Shown here piece after piece: positions 9,105-18,434 of a DNA stretch of 64,000 nucleotides. Origin of the DNA: RUG14223 sp051881075 (lineage in GTDB: Bacteria > Bacillota > Clostridia > Oscillospirales > Acutalibacteraceae); assembly GCA_051881075.1 (NCBI GenBank), contig JBJEPE010000016.1:1-64000 (forward strand), in the 5' to 3' direction. The translations under genes were made by a program, and so were the position numbers. The notes below the pieces were generated by a model, which saw only the letters and a program-made list of their open reading frames with translations, was not told where the DNA came from and did not search any database. The stretch's first letter is position 1, and the number at the start of each line of letters is the position of its first letter.

Positions 9105-9614
9105 ATGGTCGTTTTAGGTATAGATCCCGGCTATGCAATAGTTGGCTATGGCGCAATACAATATCAAAACGGATCATATTTACCGCTCGGCTTCGGTGCT
9201 ATTTTAACGCAAGCCGAAGAACCTTTTAATGAACGGCTTGAAAGAATATTCAAGCGTACAGATGAGATAATCAAGTCTTGTAAGCCTGATGTAATGTCGA
9301 TAGAAAAGCTTTATTTTCAGAATAACCAGAAAACCGCTATTTGCGTAGCAGAGGCAAGGGGAGTTATACTGCTTGCGGCACAGCTTAACGGAGTGCCTGT
9401 TTTTGAGTATACTCCGCTGCAAGTCAAACAAGCCGTTACCGGGTACGGTCAGGCGAAAAAACCGCAGGTAATGGAGATGACCCGCAGACTTTTGAAGCTT
9501 AAAGAAATGCCTAAGCCTGACGATACCGCCGACGCTCTGGCAATAGCTATTTGTCATACACACGCCGCAGGTAGCAGCCTGAGGCAATTTATGATGAAGA
9601 AAGGAATTAACTAA
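9105..9614 (+). CDS. ruvC: Crossover junction endodeoxyribonuclease RuvC
   Basis: This 169-residue Holliday-junction resolvase cuts four-way DNA junctions symmetrically as a dimer. I chose ATG 9105 because TAGGAGG lies just upstream (9091-9097); the frame is open for 28 codons before it. The acidic catalytic residues of the RNase H-like fold are visible: Asp in GIDPGYAIVG at the start, Glu in SIEKLYFQNN and Asp residues in KPDDTADALAIAICH near the end. ruvA follows after 2 bp, then ruvB, which gives the complete junction branch-migration and resolution set. Confidence 0.95.
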   Translation: MVVLGIDPGYAIVGYGAIQYQNGSYLPLGFGAILTQAEEPFNERLERIFKRTDEIIKSCKPDVMSIEKLYFQNNQKTAICVAEARGVILLAAQLNGVPVFEYTPLQVKQAVTGYGQAKKPQVMEMTRRLLKLKEMPKPDDTADALAIAICHTHAAGSSLRQFMMKKGIN

Positions 9615-9616
9615 AG

Positions 9617-10225
9617 ATGATATACAGTTTAAGAGGAAACATAATTCATGTTGAACAGGGATTTTTTGTTATAGAATGCGGAGGCGTAGGCTATAGATGC
9701 TTTGCAACTATGAACACACTTAAAAGTTTACCCAGAACAGGTACGGAGGCAACGGTGTTTACATACATGAATGTGCGTGAAGATGCCGTCGTACTGTTTG
9801 GATTTAATACGCAGGAAGAACTCAACTGTTATAAGCTTCTTACAAGTATATCAGGGGTAGGTTCAAAGGTAGGCTTGGCTATTCTTTCCGAGCTTAAGCC
9901 TGAGCAAGTAGCTATGGCGGTAGCTTCGGGCGACAGCAAGACTCTTACAAGAGCCGCAGGTGTTGGCAATAAGCTTGCACAGAGAATTATACTGGAGCTT
10001 AAGGATAAGCTTAAGGGATTTGGCAGTGTTGCGTATTCGGGTGCGTCAGACAGTACAGCAGAAATCACGGGCTTTGACATTGGTAATATACCAAAGGCTG
10101 TGGCGGCACTTGCTGTTTTGGGCTATTCATCAGCGGATGTTACACCCATACTTTCACGCTTTGACAGCTCGCTCCCTGTTGAGCAGCTCATTCGTATGAC
10201 GCTTGTTGAAATGGGAAAAAGATAA
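9617..10225 (+). CDS. ruvA: Holliday junction branch migration protein RuvA
   Basis: This 202-residue protein binds Holliday junctions as a tetramer and loads the RuvB motor. It starts MIYSLRGNIIHVEQGFFVIECGG (the OB-fold domain), continues with helix-hairpin-helix motifs (LTSISGVGSKVGLAILSEL, AAGVGNKLAQRIILELK) and ends with a RuvB-contacting three-helix domain (AVAALAVLGYSSADV). It sits between ruvC and ruvB in one operon. Confidence 0.95.
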   Translation: MIYSLRGNIIHVEQGFFVIECGGVGYRCFATMNTLKSLPRTGTEATVFTYMNVREDAVVLFGFNTQEELNCYKLLTSISGVGSKVGLAILSELKPEQVAMAVASGDSKTLTRAAGVGNKLAQRIILELKDKLKGFGSVAYSGASDSTAEITGFDIGNIPKAVAALAVLGYSSADVTPILSRFDSSLPVEQLIRMTLVEMGKR

Positions 10226-10264
10226 ATTTGATATAGATAATTAAAACACGAAAGGAGTGCGAAA

Positions 10265-11314
10265 ATGGATTTTGACTTTGAAAACAGGATTGTTTCTCCG
10301 CAAGAATTATCAGACGACATAATAGAAACTGACGGCGATAACCCGTTAAGACCTAAAACGCTGGATGAATATATCGGACAGGAAAAAGTAAAAGAAAACC
10401 TTTCAATATTTATTGAAGCCACTAAAAAGAGGGGCGAAACGCTTGACCATGTTTTGCTTTATGGCCCACCGGGGCTTGGCAAAACGACGCTTGCCGGTAT
10501 TATTGCCAATGAACTGGGAGTTAATATTCGCATTACGTCCGGTCCTGCTATAGAGCGTCCGGGAGATTTGGCGGCATTACTTACTAATCTTAACCCCGGA
10601 GATGTTCTTTTTATTGATGAAATTCATCGCCTTTCACGTACGGTAGAGGAGATTTTATATCCTTCAATGGAGGACTATGCTATAGATATTATCACAGGTA
10701 AGGGACAAATGGCGGCATCTTATCATTTGCCGTTACCTAAGTTTACGCTTGTAGGCGCTACCACAAGGGCAGGACAGCTATCTGCACCGCTTCGTGACAG
10801 ATTTGGTGTTGTACTGCGCTTAGAGCTTTATTCACCGCAGGAGCTTTCGATTATTATTAAAAGAAGTGCAGATATCTTGGGCATATCTATAGATGATGAG
10901 GGAGCTTTGGAGCTTGCATCAAGGTGCAGGGGTACACCGCGTATAGCCAACAGACTGCTTAAACGTGTGCGTGACTTTGCAGAGGTTATGAGCGACGGAG
11001 TAATCACTAAAAATACGGCTCAGATAGCGCTTGATAAGCTTGAGATAGACCGTTTGGGACTTGACTCTAACGACAGACGTATGCTTGAAGCAATGATAAA
11101 GTTCTATAAAGGAGGTCCCGTTGGACTTGAAACCCTTGCAGCGGCAATAGGCGAAGAAGCAGTAACGATTGAGGACGTTTATGAGCCGTACCTGATGCAG
11201 ATAGGATTTTTAAACAGAACTCCAAGGGGCAGATGTGTAACTATGGCGGCGTGTAAGCATTTAGGCTATGAAATGCCGGGAACAGATAATACAGATCAAT
11301 TAAAGTTATTCTAA
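10265..11314 (+). CDS. ruvB: Holliday junction branch migration helicase RuvB
   Basis: This 349-residue AAA+ ATPase drives branch migration with RuvA. It shows RPKTLDEYIGQEKVKENL, Walker A GPPGLGKTT, Walker B LFIDEIHRLSR, sensor 1 GATTRAGQLSAPLRDRFG and a C-terminal winged-helix domain (GPVGLETLAAAIGEE, PYLMQIGFLNRTPRGR). Length is standard. A good ribosome site (AAAGGAG) precedes the ATG. It closes the ruvCAB block, 29 bp before glmM. Confidence 0.97.
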   Translation: MDFDFENRIVSPQELSDDIIETDGDNPLRPKTLDEYIGQEKVKENLSIFIEATKKRGETLDHVLLYGPPGLGKTTLAGIIANELGVNIRITSGPAIERPGDLAALLTNLNPGDVLFIDEIHRLSRTVEEILYPSMEDYAIDIITGKGQMAASYHLPLPKFTLVGATTRAGQLSAPLRDRFGVVLRLELYSPQELSIIIKRSADILGISIDDEGALELASRCRGTPRIANRLLKRVRDFAEVMSDGVITKNTAQIALDKLEIDRLGLDSNDRRMLEAMIKFYKGGPVGLETLAAAIGEEAVTIEDVYEPYLMQIGFLNRTPRGRCVTMAACKHLGYEMPGTDNTDQLKLF

Positions 11315-11343
11315 ATATAGTTTACAAAGGAGAATATAGTGTT

Positions 11344-12696
11344 ATGGGCAGATTATTCGGTACTGACGGAGCACGAGGCGTTGCAAATACTGAGCTTACC
11401 TGCGAGCTTGCCGTGAATATAGGTAGGGCTGCGGCAATGGTGCTTGCAAATTCAGCTTCAGGAATGCCAACTGTAGTAATAGGTAAAGATACCAGAAAAT
11501 CATCCGATATGCTTGAGTGTGCGCTTACGGCAGGGCTTTGCTCCATAGGTGCAAACGTTTTGAGCGTAGGTGTTGTTCCTACACCGGCAGTAGCATATCT
11601 TGTAAAAAAATATAACGCAAATGCGGGTATAATGATATCTGCATCACATAATCCACATGAATACAACGGTATAAAGATATTCAACCTCGACGGTTACAAA
11701 CTGCCGGATATGTTGGAGGAAGAGATTGAGTCTATAGTAATTGATAAGGATATACCGTATCCTACACCTGTAGGTGAGGACTTAGGTACGGTAAAATTTA
11801 TAAAGAACGCTGTAGACGACTACATACAGTATGTTGCATCAACAATAGGAGATAACAGTCTTTCAGGCTTAAAGGTGGCCTTTGACTGTGCTAACGGCTC
11901 GGCATCACGTACGGCAGAGAAGCTTTTTACAAGCTTGGGCGTTGAATGCTTCATGCTATCTGACAAGCCGGACGGAATTAATATTAACAACAACTGCGGC
12001 TCAACACATATGGATAATCTTAAAAATTTTGTTATAGATAATAAGCTTGATATAGGTATTGCGTTTGACGGTGATGCTGACAGATGCTTAGCTGTTGACG
12101 GCAGCGGTAATATCATGGACGGCGACTATATTATGGCTATCTGTGCACTTGACTTTATGAAGAAGGATAAGCTGCAGAAAAACACCGTAGTAGGCACAGT
12201 TATGACCAATATGGGCTTCAATAAATTCTGCGATGAGAATGGGATTGATTTTGTTGCTACTAAGGTTGGCGACAGATATGTTTTAGAGGAAATGTTGCTT
12301 TGTGGCTATAATTTCGGCGGAGAGCAATCCGGCCATGTTATATTCGGCGACTATGCAACTACAGGCGACGGTCAGCTAACGGCTGTACAACTGCTTAATA
12401 TAATCAAAAACAGCAATCAGACCATAGCTGAGCTTTCAACCATTATGAAGAGATATCCGCAGGTATTGATAAATGTAAGAATAAGTCCTGACGGTAAGCT
12501 TAGGTTTTATACCGATAAAGAGGTACAGCATAAAATCAAAGAGGTTGAAAAGAAGCTTGGTCAAAAGGGCAGAATACTCGTGCGTGTGTCAGGTACAGAG
12601 CCACTTTTGAGAGTTATGCTTGAGGGCGAAGATATGGAAATGATAGAACGCCTTGCAGAAGAAACAGCAAACGTAGTAAGGGTAAACCTTGCATAA
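11344..12696 (+). CDS. glmM: Phosphoglucosamine mutase GlmM
   Basis: This 450-residue enzyme converts glucosamine-6-phosphate to glucosamine-1-phosphate for UDP-GlcNAc and so peptidoglycan synthesis. It starts GRLFGTDGARGVAN. The active-site phosphoserine loop is ISASHNPHEYNGIK (near residue 100), the metal-binding loop is DGDADRC and the phosphate-binding loop near the C-terminus is RVSGTEPLLRVM. It works downstream of GlmS, whose gene is also in the window at 48.5 kb but unlinked. Confidence 0.96.
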   Translation: MGRLFGTDGARGVANTELTCELAVNIGRAAAMVLANSASGMPTVVIGKDTRKSSDMLECALTAGLCSIGANVLSVGVVPTPAVAYLVKKYNANAGIMISASHNPHEYNGIKIFNLDGYKLPDMLEEEIESIVIDKDIPYPTPVGEDLGTVKFIKNAVDDYIQYVASTIGDNSLSGLKVAFDCANGSASRTAEKLFTSLGVECFMLSDKPDGININNNCGSTHMDNLKNFVIDNKLDIGIAFDGDADRCLAVDGSGNIMDGDYIMAICALDFMKKDKLQKNTVVGTVMTNMGFNKFCDENGIDFVATKVGDRYVLEEMLLCGYNFGGEQSGHVIFGDYATTGDGQLTAVQLLNIIKNSNQTIAELSTIMKRYPQVLINVRISPDGKLRFYTDKEVQHKIKEVEKKLGQKGRILVRVSGTEPLLRVMLEGEDMEMIERLAEETANVVRVNLA

Positions 12697-12711
12697 AATA
12701 AAGGAGAAAGT

Positions 12712-13578
12712 ATGCGTACAGCAAATTGGAAGGACTACGAGCTTATAGATACATCGGGCGGTGAAAGACTTGAACGTTGGGGCAATATAATACTAATTCG
12801 TCCAGATCCGCAGATAATATGGAATACACCTAAGCAAAATCCGTTATGGAAGACTGCTCATGCCAGATATCACCGTTCAAATTCGGGCGGCGGCTCTTGG
12901 GAATACTATAAAAAAGTACCTCAGGTATGGCAGATAAAGTATAATTCGCTTAAATTTAATATAAAGCCTATGGGCTTTAAGCATACCGGAATATTTCCGG
13001 AGCAAGCAGTAAACTGGGATTTTGTAGATAATAAGATAAGAAATGCAGGAAGACCGCTAAAAATTTTGAATTTATTTGCATATACCGGTGCGGCAACGCT
13101 CGCCTGTGCAAATGCTGGTGCCGGTGTGTGTCATGTGGATTCTTCAAAGGGTATGGTGCAGTGGGCTAAGGAGAATGCAATATCTTCCGGTTTAGAGGAT
13201 AAGCCCGTGCGCTGGCTGGTTGATGATTGCATTAAATTTGTGCAAAGAGAACAGCGCAGAGGTAATAAGTACGACGGAATTATCATGGATCCTCCGTCTT
13301 ACGGCAGAGGTCCGGGCGGAGAGGTTTGGCAGCTTGAGGAGCAATTATTCTCGCTTGTAGAGCTTTGTAAGTCTATACTAAGTGATAATGCCGAGTTCTT
13401 TATACTTAATTCATACACAACAGGGCTTTCACCTGCCGTTATGAACTATCTTTTAAGCGTTCAACTTATACCGCAATTCGGCGGAGATGTTTTTTCTGAC
13501 GAGATAGGGCTGAACGTTACGGAAAGCGGCGTTTCTCTGCCATGCGGCAGTACCGCTATCTGGCAAAGAAGACCTTAA
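12712..13578 (+). CDS. Class I SAM-dependent methyltransferase, probable rRNA methyltransferase
   Basis: This 288-residue Rossmann-fold methyltransferase resembles the RlmI/RlmK-like group that modifies 23S rRNA, but it lacks the N-terminal PUA domain of RlmI. The SAM motif is LNLFAYTGAATLACANAGA with VCHVDSSKGMVQWAKENA after it. The catalytic region is IIMDPPSYGRGPGGEVW, the DPPS/Y type seen in base methyltransferases. It lies 15 bp after glmM with an AGGAG site, so it is likely co-transcribed. The target base is unknown. Confidence 0.8.
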   Translation: MRTANWKDYELIDTSGGERLERWGNIILIRPDPQIIWNTPKQNPLWKTAHARYHRSNSGGGSWEYYKKVPQVWQIKYNSLKFNIKPMGFKHTGIFPEQAVNWDFVDNKIRNAGRPLKILNLFAYTGAATLACANAGAGVCHVDSSKGMVQWAKENAISSGLEDKPVRWLVDDCIKFVQREQRRGNKYDGIIMDPPSYGRGPGGEVWQLEEQLFSLVELCKSILSDNAEFFILNSYTTGLSPAVMNYLLSVQLIPQFGGDVFSDEIGLNVTESGVSLPCGSTAIWQRRP

Positions 13579-13630
13579 CAGGCATAGAAATATATCATAA
13601 GGATTTTTACGGAAAGGGTAATTCAAAGTA

Positions 13631-14512
13631 ATGACAGATATTATTAAGGCGCAGGATGTGTGCTTTCGCTATGAAAGCGATGAAGAAGAAATTAAAATTG
13701 AAAATGTGCTTGACGGTGTAACCCTCAACGTAAAACGTGGCGAATTTATCGCATTGCTTGGGCATAACGGATGCGGCAAGTCAACAATGGCAAAGCACCT
13801 TAATGCTATGCTTTTGCCCACATCCGGCAAGGTACTTATAGATGAGCTTGATACATCTGACGAAGAGAAAAAGTACGATATACGTACTAAAGTGGGACTT
13901 GTCCTGCAAAATCCGGGTAATCAGCTTGTCGCAAGTATAGTAGAAGAGGACGTTGCCTTTGGCCCCGAAAATTTAGGCATACCGCAGGATGAAATACGCA
14001 GACGTGTAGACAGTGCGCTTAAAGATGTAGATATGTACGAGTACCGTACTCATGCACCTCACAAGCTTTCCGGCGGTCAGAAGCAACGTGTCGCAATAGC
14101 GGGAATAATAGCCATGCAACCGGATTGTATTGTTCTTGATGAGCCTACGGCAATGCTTGACCCTAAGGGTAGAGATGAAGTGCTGTCAACTATACTTCGT
14201 CTTAATAAAGAAAAAGGCATAACGATAGTGCTTATTACACACTATATGGATGAGGCTGTGCTTGCTGACAGAGTTGTAGTAATGGACAATGGCAAGATTT
14301 TGACACAGGGTACGCCGTATGATATCTTCTCTCAGGTAGAGCTTTTAAAGCGACATAGTCTTGACGTACCGCAGGCAACCGAGCTTATCTACCTTTTGCA
14401 AGGGTACGGAATAAAATTTGATAAAACTGCACTTTCCGCCGAGGAATGTGTTGATATTATAGATAAAAAGCTAGAATTAATCGGAGTTAATCGAAACTGT
14501 AAAGATAAATAG
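13631..14512 (+). CDS. ecfA1: Energy-coupling factor transporter ATP-binding protein EcfA1
   Basis: This 293-residue ABC ATPase powers vitamin or micronutrient uptake as one of two ATPases of the ECF module. Walker A is GHNGCGKST, the Q-loop VGLVLQNPGNQ, the signature LSGGQKQRVAIAG, Walker B CIVLDEPTAMLDP and the H-switch LITHYMDEA. The FGPENLG stretch after the Q-loop is characteristic of ECF ATPases. The partner ecfA2 and ecfT follow directly. No substrate-binding S component is encoded nearby, so the module is probably shared among several S proteins encoded elsewhere. Confidence 0.93.
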   Translation: MTDIIKAQDVCFRYESDEEEIKIENVLDGVTLNVKRGEFIALLGHNGCGKSTMAKHLNAMLLPTSGKVLIDELDTSDEEKKYDIRTKVGLVLQNPGNQLVASIVEEDVAFGPENLGIPQDEIRRRVDSALKDVDMYEYRTHAPHKLSGGQKQRVAIAGIIAMQPDCIVLDEPTAMLDPKGRDEVLSTILRLNKEKGITIVLITHYMDEAVLADRVVVMDNGKILTQGTPYDIFSQVELLKRHSLDVPQATELIYLLQGYGIKFDKTALSAEECVDIIDKKLELIGVNRNCKDK

Positions 14513-14543
14513 CTTAACATTATTGAAAGGTAGCAAATAACCG

Positions 14544-15416
14544 ATGAATATAATAGAAACGGTCAATTTAACACATATTTACGGCGCAGGCACACCTTTT
14601 GAGCGTGTTGCTGTTGACGATATATCCTTGTCTGTAGAAAAGGGCGAGTTTTTGGGTATAATCGGTCATACAGGCTCCGGTAAATCTACATTTGTGCAAA
14701 TGCTGAACGGATTATTGAAGCCGAGCAGCGGAAAGGTACTCTTTAACGGTGCTGATATATGGGAAAACCCTAAAGAAATAATGAAGATACGGTTTAAGGT
14801 TGGCATGGTTTTTCAGTATCCTGAATATCAGCTATTTGAAGAAACCGTATTTAAGGATATATCATTTGGCCCAAAGAATATGGGTCTGAGTGATGAAGAA
14901 ATCAAACGCCTTGTACTGCAGGCCGCGGATTTTGTAGGGTTAAAGCGTGAGCTGTTGCTTAAATCACCATTTGAGCTATCCGGCGGAGAGAAAAGAAGAG
15001 CCGCAATAGCAGGCGTAATTGCCATGGATCCTGATGTGCTTATACTTGATGAGCCTACCGCAGGATTAGACCCTAAAGGCAGAGATGTACTGCTTGCGCA
15101 GATAATGCAATATCATAAGCAACGCGGTAATACGGTATTGTTTGTTTCTCACAGCATGGAGGACATTGCCAGAATAGCAGACAGAGTACTGGTAATAAAC
15201 GACAGTAAAAGAGTAATGCTCGACTCTACACGCAACGTCTTTTCACGTCCTGATGAACTTGAAAAAATGGGGCTGCGTGTACCGCAGATAACAAAGATAA
15301 TAACAGGCCTTCGCAATAAGGGTTATGACCTGCCCGAGGGTGTTCTCACCGTTGAGGACGGTTTCAGAGAGCTTGTAAGGCTTTTGAATAATAAAAAGGG
15401 GGATAACCGATGCTGA
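14544..15416 (+). CDS. ecfA2: Energy-coupling factor transporter ATP-binding protein EcfA2
   Basis: This 290-residue second ATPase of the ECF module is a paralogue of its neighbour. Walker A is GHTGSGKSTFVQ, the Q-loop VGMVFQYPEYQLFEET, the signature LSGGEKRRAAIAG, Walker B VLILDEPTAGLDP and the H-switch FVSHSMEDI. The FQYPEYQLFE sequence is diagnostic for EcfA2. Its end overlaps the ecfT start by 7 bp. Confidence 0.94.
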   Translation: MNIIETVNLTHIYGAGTPFERVAVDDISLSVEKGEFLGIIGHTGSGKSTFVQMLNGLLKPSSGKVLFNGADIWENPKEIMKIRFKVGMVFQYPEYQLFEETVFKDISFGPKNMGLSDEEIKRLVLQAADFVGLKRELLLKSPFELSGGEKRRAAIAGVIAMDPDVLILDEPTAGLDPKGRDVLLAQIMQYHKQRGNTVLFVSHSMEDIARIADRVLVINDSKRVMLDSTRNVFSRPDELEKMGLRVPQITKIITGLRNKGYDLPEGVLTVEDGFRELVRLLNNKKGDNRC

Positions 15417-16225
15417 GAGATATCACGATCGGTCAATTTTTTCCCGGTAAATCCGTTCTGCACAGAATGGATCCGAGGATGAAGATAATTCTCCTGCTTG
15501 CATATATCGTTATGATTTTTATAACAGGTAACTACGTTGCCGTTGCACTTATGACGGTTTCGGTGTTTGCTCTTATGCTTATGTCGGGTGTGCCTGTAAA
15601 GATGTACTTTAAAAGTCTTAAGATGATAATTTTTATCGTTATTTTTACATCGCTGCTTAATTTATTTTATGGCAGAGGTGAGCCAATATTTGAGCTTGGT
15701 TTTTTGAAGATAACGCAAGCAGGTATAAACAATTCAATATTTATTGCAATCAGAATTATAACACTTATCATAATCAGCTCTATGCTTACGTTTACAACAT
15801 CGCCTACAGAGCTTACCGACGCTCTGGAAAGATTGCTTAAGCCACTTAAGATATTTCATATCCAGCCAAATGAGATAGCAATGATGATGACTATTGCGCT
15901 TCGCTTTGTACCTACACTTATCGAAGAAACGGATAAGATAATGAATGCTCAGAAGGCACGTGGCGCAGATATGGAGAGCGGAGGACTTATGCAGCGTATC
16001 AAGGCGCTTATACCCGTGCTTATACCACTGTTTGTTTCTGCATTCCGCAGAGCATATGACTTGGCAATGGCTATGGAATGCCGTTGCTACAGGGGCGGCG
16101 AGGGACGTACTAAGATGAAGTCATTGAAAATGAAAAGACTTGATTACATCGCACTTACTGCGTCTGCCGTATTATGTATAGGAGTGATATTATGCAACAT
16201 TTATCTGCCGGCGACGATAAGATAA
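15410..16225 (+). CDS. ecfT: Energy-coupling factor transporter transmembrane protein EcfT
   Basis: This 271-residue membrane scaffold connects the two ATPases to exchangeable S components. Several hydrophobic helices are visible (IILLLAYIVMIFITG, MIIFIVIFTSLLNLFYG, IFIAIRIITLIIISSML). The ATPase-coupling Ala-Arg-Gly motif appears as IMNAQKARGADM, followed by AMAMECRCYRGG. The first residues include the family-like HRMDPRMKIILLL. It is coupled by overlap to ecfA2 and overlaps truA by 34 bp. Confidence 0.93.
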   Translation: MLRDITIGQFFPGKSVLHRMDPRMKIILLLAYIVMIFITGNYVAVALMTVSVFALMLMSGVPVKMYFKSLKMIIFIVIFTSLLNLFYGRGEPIFELGFLKITQAGINNSIFIAIRIITLIIISSMLTFTTSPTELTDALERLLKPLKIFHIQPNEIAMMMTIALRFVPTLIEETDKIMNAQKARGADMESGGLMQRIKALIPVLIPLFVSAFRRAYDLAMAMECRCYRGGEGRTKMKSLKMKRLDYIALTASAVLCIGVILCNIYLPATIR

Positions 16226-16959
16226 AAAATTTGCTGTGTACAATATCCTATGACGGTAAGTATTATCACGGTTGGCAAATTCAAGAGAATGCCGTGGCAG
16301 TACAAGAGGTATTTCAGAATGCTTTGAAACGAATCATAGGTGATTGCTTTGAAATTAAAGGTTGCAGTCGCACAGACTCAGGTGTCCACGCCCTGATGTA
16401 TTGTGTCAGTGTTAAGACAGCACACAGGATAACTCCTGAAAGACTACAGGCGGCTCTTAATAACTTCTTACCTGCTTCTATCGCCGTGTATGATTGTAAG
16501 CAAGTTGACGGTGACTTTCATGCACGGTATTCCTGCAAGGGAAAAAGGTACATATATAAGATTTGGAATGCACCTGTTAAAAATCCGTTTTTGGATGGAT
16601 ATGCACTGCATTATAGATATCGTCTTGATGAAAAAATGCTGAATGATGCCGGACAGGCCTTTGTCGGCAAGCATGATTTTACATCATTTTGCACTCTTGA
16701 TAGGAGAAAGCCGGGTGACTTTACACGTACCGTAAAGTCGCTTTCAGTGCGGCGTGACGGAGATATGGTCATTATTTCGGTAGAGGCTGACGGCTTTTTA
16801 TACAACATGGTTCGTATAATAGTAGGGACCTTATTGAGAGTTGCTCAGGGAAAAATTCCTGTTGACGGTATAACCGATATAATAGAGGCTAAGGATAGGT
16901 CAAAGGCAGGTCCAACAGCTCCGCCGCAAGGACTTTATCTTGAAAAGGTTTTTTATTGA
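16192..16959 (+). CDS. truA: tRNA pseudouridine synthase A
   Basis: This 255-residue enzyme converts uridines 38-40 of the tRNA anticodon stem to pseudouridine. I chose ATG 16192 (AGGAG at 16180-16184); an upstream ATG at 16174 lacks a ribosome site. The catalytic Asp lies in CSRTDSGVHAL, and YDGKYYHGWQIQ, HARYSCKGKRYIYKI and DGFLYNMVRIIVGTLL are family hallmarks. The start lies inside ecfT, the common ecfA1-ecfA2-ecfT-truA order of Firmicutes. Confidence 0.95.
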   Translation: MQHLSAGDDKIKNLLCTISYDGKYYHGWQIQENAVAVQEVFQNALKRIIGDCFEIKGCSRTDSGVHALMYCVSVKTAHRITPERLQAALNNFLPASIAVYDCKQVDGDFHARYSCKGKRYIYKIWNAPVKNPFLDGYALHYRYRLDEKMLNDAGQAFVGKHDFTSFCTLDRRKPGDFTRTVKSLSVRRDGDMVIISVEADGFLYNMVRIIVGTLLRVAQGKIPVDGITDIIEAKDRSKAGPTAPPQGLYLEKVFY

Positions 16960-17003
16960 TTATTATTTTTTAGTAGGCTGATATTTTTTAGGGAGGGATT
17001 TTG

Positions 17004-18257
17004 TTGAAAATTAAAAGAAAAAAGAACAGATACGCTCTCAAAGAGAAAAAAATAAACAGAGAGGCACTCAGCTATGAGGATATGCCGCTTGAGGATTATG
17101 AACGAAGCGAGCGAAAGATAACGCTTGAAGGCGTGAAAAAATTGCTTAAGGTTGCGGCGATACTCGGCGTAAGTGCTTTATTCATTATTATTGCGGTTAA
17201 TTGGGATAACATTTCGCTTGAAAAAGGCATAGACTGGGTTCAGGGAGAGATGTTCGGCACCGGTACTGGTGACGGATATCCATGTCCCATTAACGGTACA
17301 AATGTAAGTGCCGGTAACATTAAGCTAATGGGTGAGAAGCTTGTTATAGCGAGTGATACCTCGTTTTCTGTACTTAACAGTTCGGCCAAAGAGCTATTTA
17401 ATAAACAGCATAGCTACAGTAATCCTGCTATAAATACCAGCAAAAACCGTGCAATACTGTATAACATCGGCGGTGTTGGATTTAGTATAGAGAGTAAGTC
17501 GGAAACCGTCACCAGCAAGACCGTTGACGACAAAATACGATATGCGGATATAAACGATGACGGTACATACGCCTTGCTTACCGAGTCAGCGGGATTTCTT
17601 TCAAGGGCAACGGTCTATACACCGCTTAATGAGAAGCGTTATATTTACTCGTTTGCCGATTATTATGCAAATATAATATCGCTTAACAACGATAACAAAA
17701 CTGCGGCTGTAAGCGGCTTTTCATCTGTTGAGGGCGGACTTGAAAGCGCAGTATATATCATAGATTTTTCTTCTGAAACGCCTAGAAATATCTACAGATT
17801 TACCGATGAGTTTATACTTGGCATCAAGTATCTTGAAAATGATAATATTGCCGTAGTCGGAGATACGGCGGCGTATGTTATAGACCCGGACAATGATAAG
17901 GTAATCAAGTATGATTACAGTAAATTGTCTTTAACTGACTTTTATATTGATCCTGAGAGTGGCATAGTAGTATCACTGTCTACATCCGGTGACGGTAACA
18001 GATGCAAGATAACCTCAATTAATATTGACGGCGATGTTTGTGCCGACTTTGTTACATCTCATAAAATTTTATCGGTTAGCTGTGCAGAAGATAAAATATC
18101 ATATCTGTCCGGCGGCACGGCTTATTATTACGATAATACAGGTAAACTTATAGGTGCATTTGGTGCAGGTAATGATGCCAGTAAAATAATTATGGTAAGC
18201 AAAAAGATGGCTTATGTAATGGGAATTAACGAAATTCGTCAAATTTCGTTTACATAA
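17004..18257 (+). CDS. DUF5711-like single-pass membrane protein with beta-propeller-like exterior
   Basis: This 417-residue protein probably starts at TTG 17004, 6-7 bp after GGGAGGG; a second TTG lies immediately before. A Lys/Arg-rich cytoplasmic N-terminus (~45 residues) precedes one transmembrane helix (KVAAILGVSALFIIIAV). The remaining ~345 residues form repeated beta-rich segments (LVIASDTSFSVLN, NIAVVGDTAAYVID, VVSLSTSGDGN, ISYLSGGTAYYYD) that look like propeller blades outside the membrane. It resembles the DUF5711 family of Clostridia. The gene lies between truA and cvpA. Function is unknown; an envelope role is a guess from topology. Confidence 0.65.
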   Translation: MKIKRKKNRYALKEKKINREALSYEDMPLEDYERSERKITLEGVKKLLKVAAILGVSALFIIIAVNWDNISLEKGIDWVQGEMFGTGTGDGYPCPINGTNVSAGNIKLMGEKLVIASDTSFSVLNSSAKELFNKQHSYSNPAINTSKNRAILYNIGGVGFSIESKSETVTSKTVDDKIRYADINDDGTYALLTESAGFLSRATVYTPLNEKRYIYSFADYYANIISLNNDNKTAAVSGFSSVEGGLESAVYIIDFSSETPRNIYRFTDEFILGIKYLENDNIAVVGDTAAYVIDPDNDKVIKYDYSKLSLTDFYIDPESGIVVSLSTSGDGNRCKITSINIDGDVCADFVTSHKILSVSCAEDKISYLSGGTAYYYDNTGKLIGAFGAGNDASKIIMVSKKMAYVMGINEIRQISFT

Positions 18258-18342
18258 TACGGCAAAAGCAACTTAAATATTTATTTTTAGACAAAAAAGA
18301 TAAGCAAAAACACTAAACGACGGTAAATATTTCATGTTTTAC

Positions 18343-18371
18343 TTGAAAAAATCTTAAAAATAAAGTACAAT
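18343..18371 (+). promoter_or_regulatory. Promoter for cvpA-pgsA-clp operon
   Basis: TTGAAA (18343-18348) and TACAAT (18366-18371) are separated by 17 bp, about 60 bp before the cvpA start. It is the likely start of a run of closely spaced plus-strand genes. Confidence 0.6.
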
Positions 18372-18434
18372 GTACATATTGTATCTTTTTTTAGTCAATT
18401 AATTAAATTTTGTTATGTGAAAGGGAGTATAAAA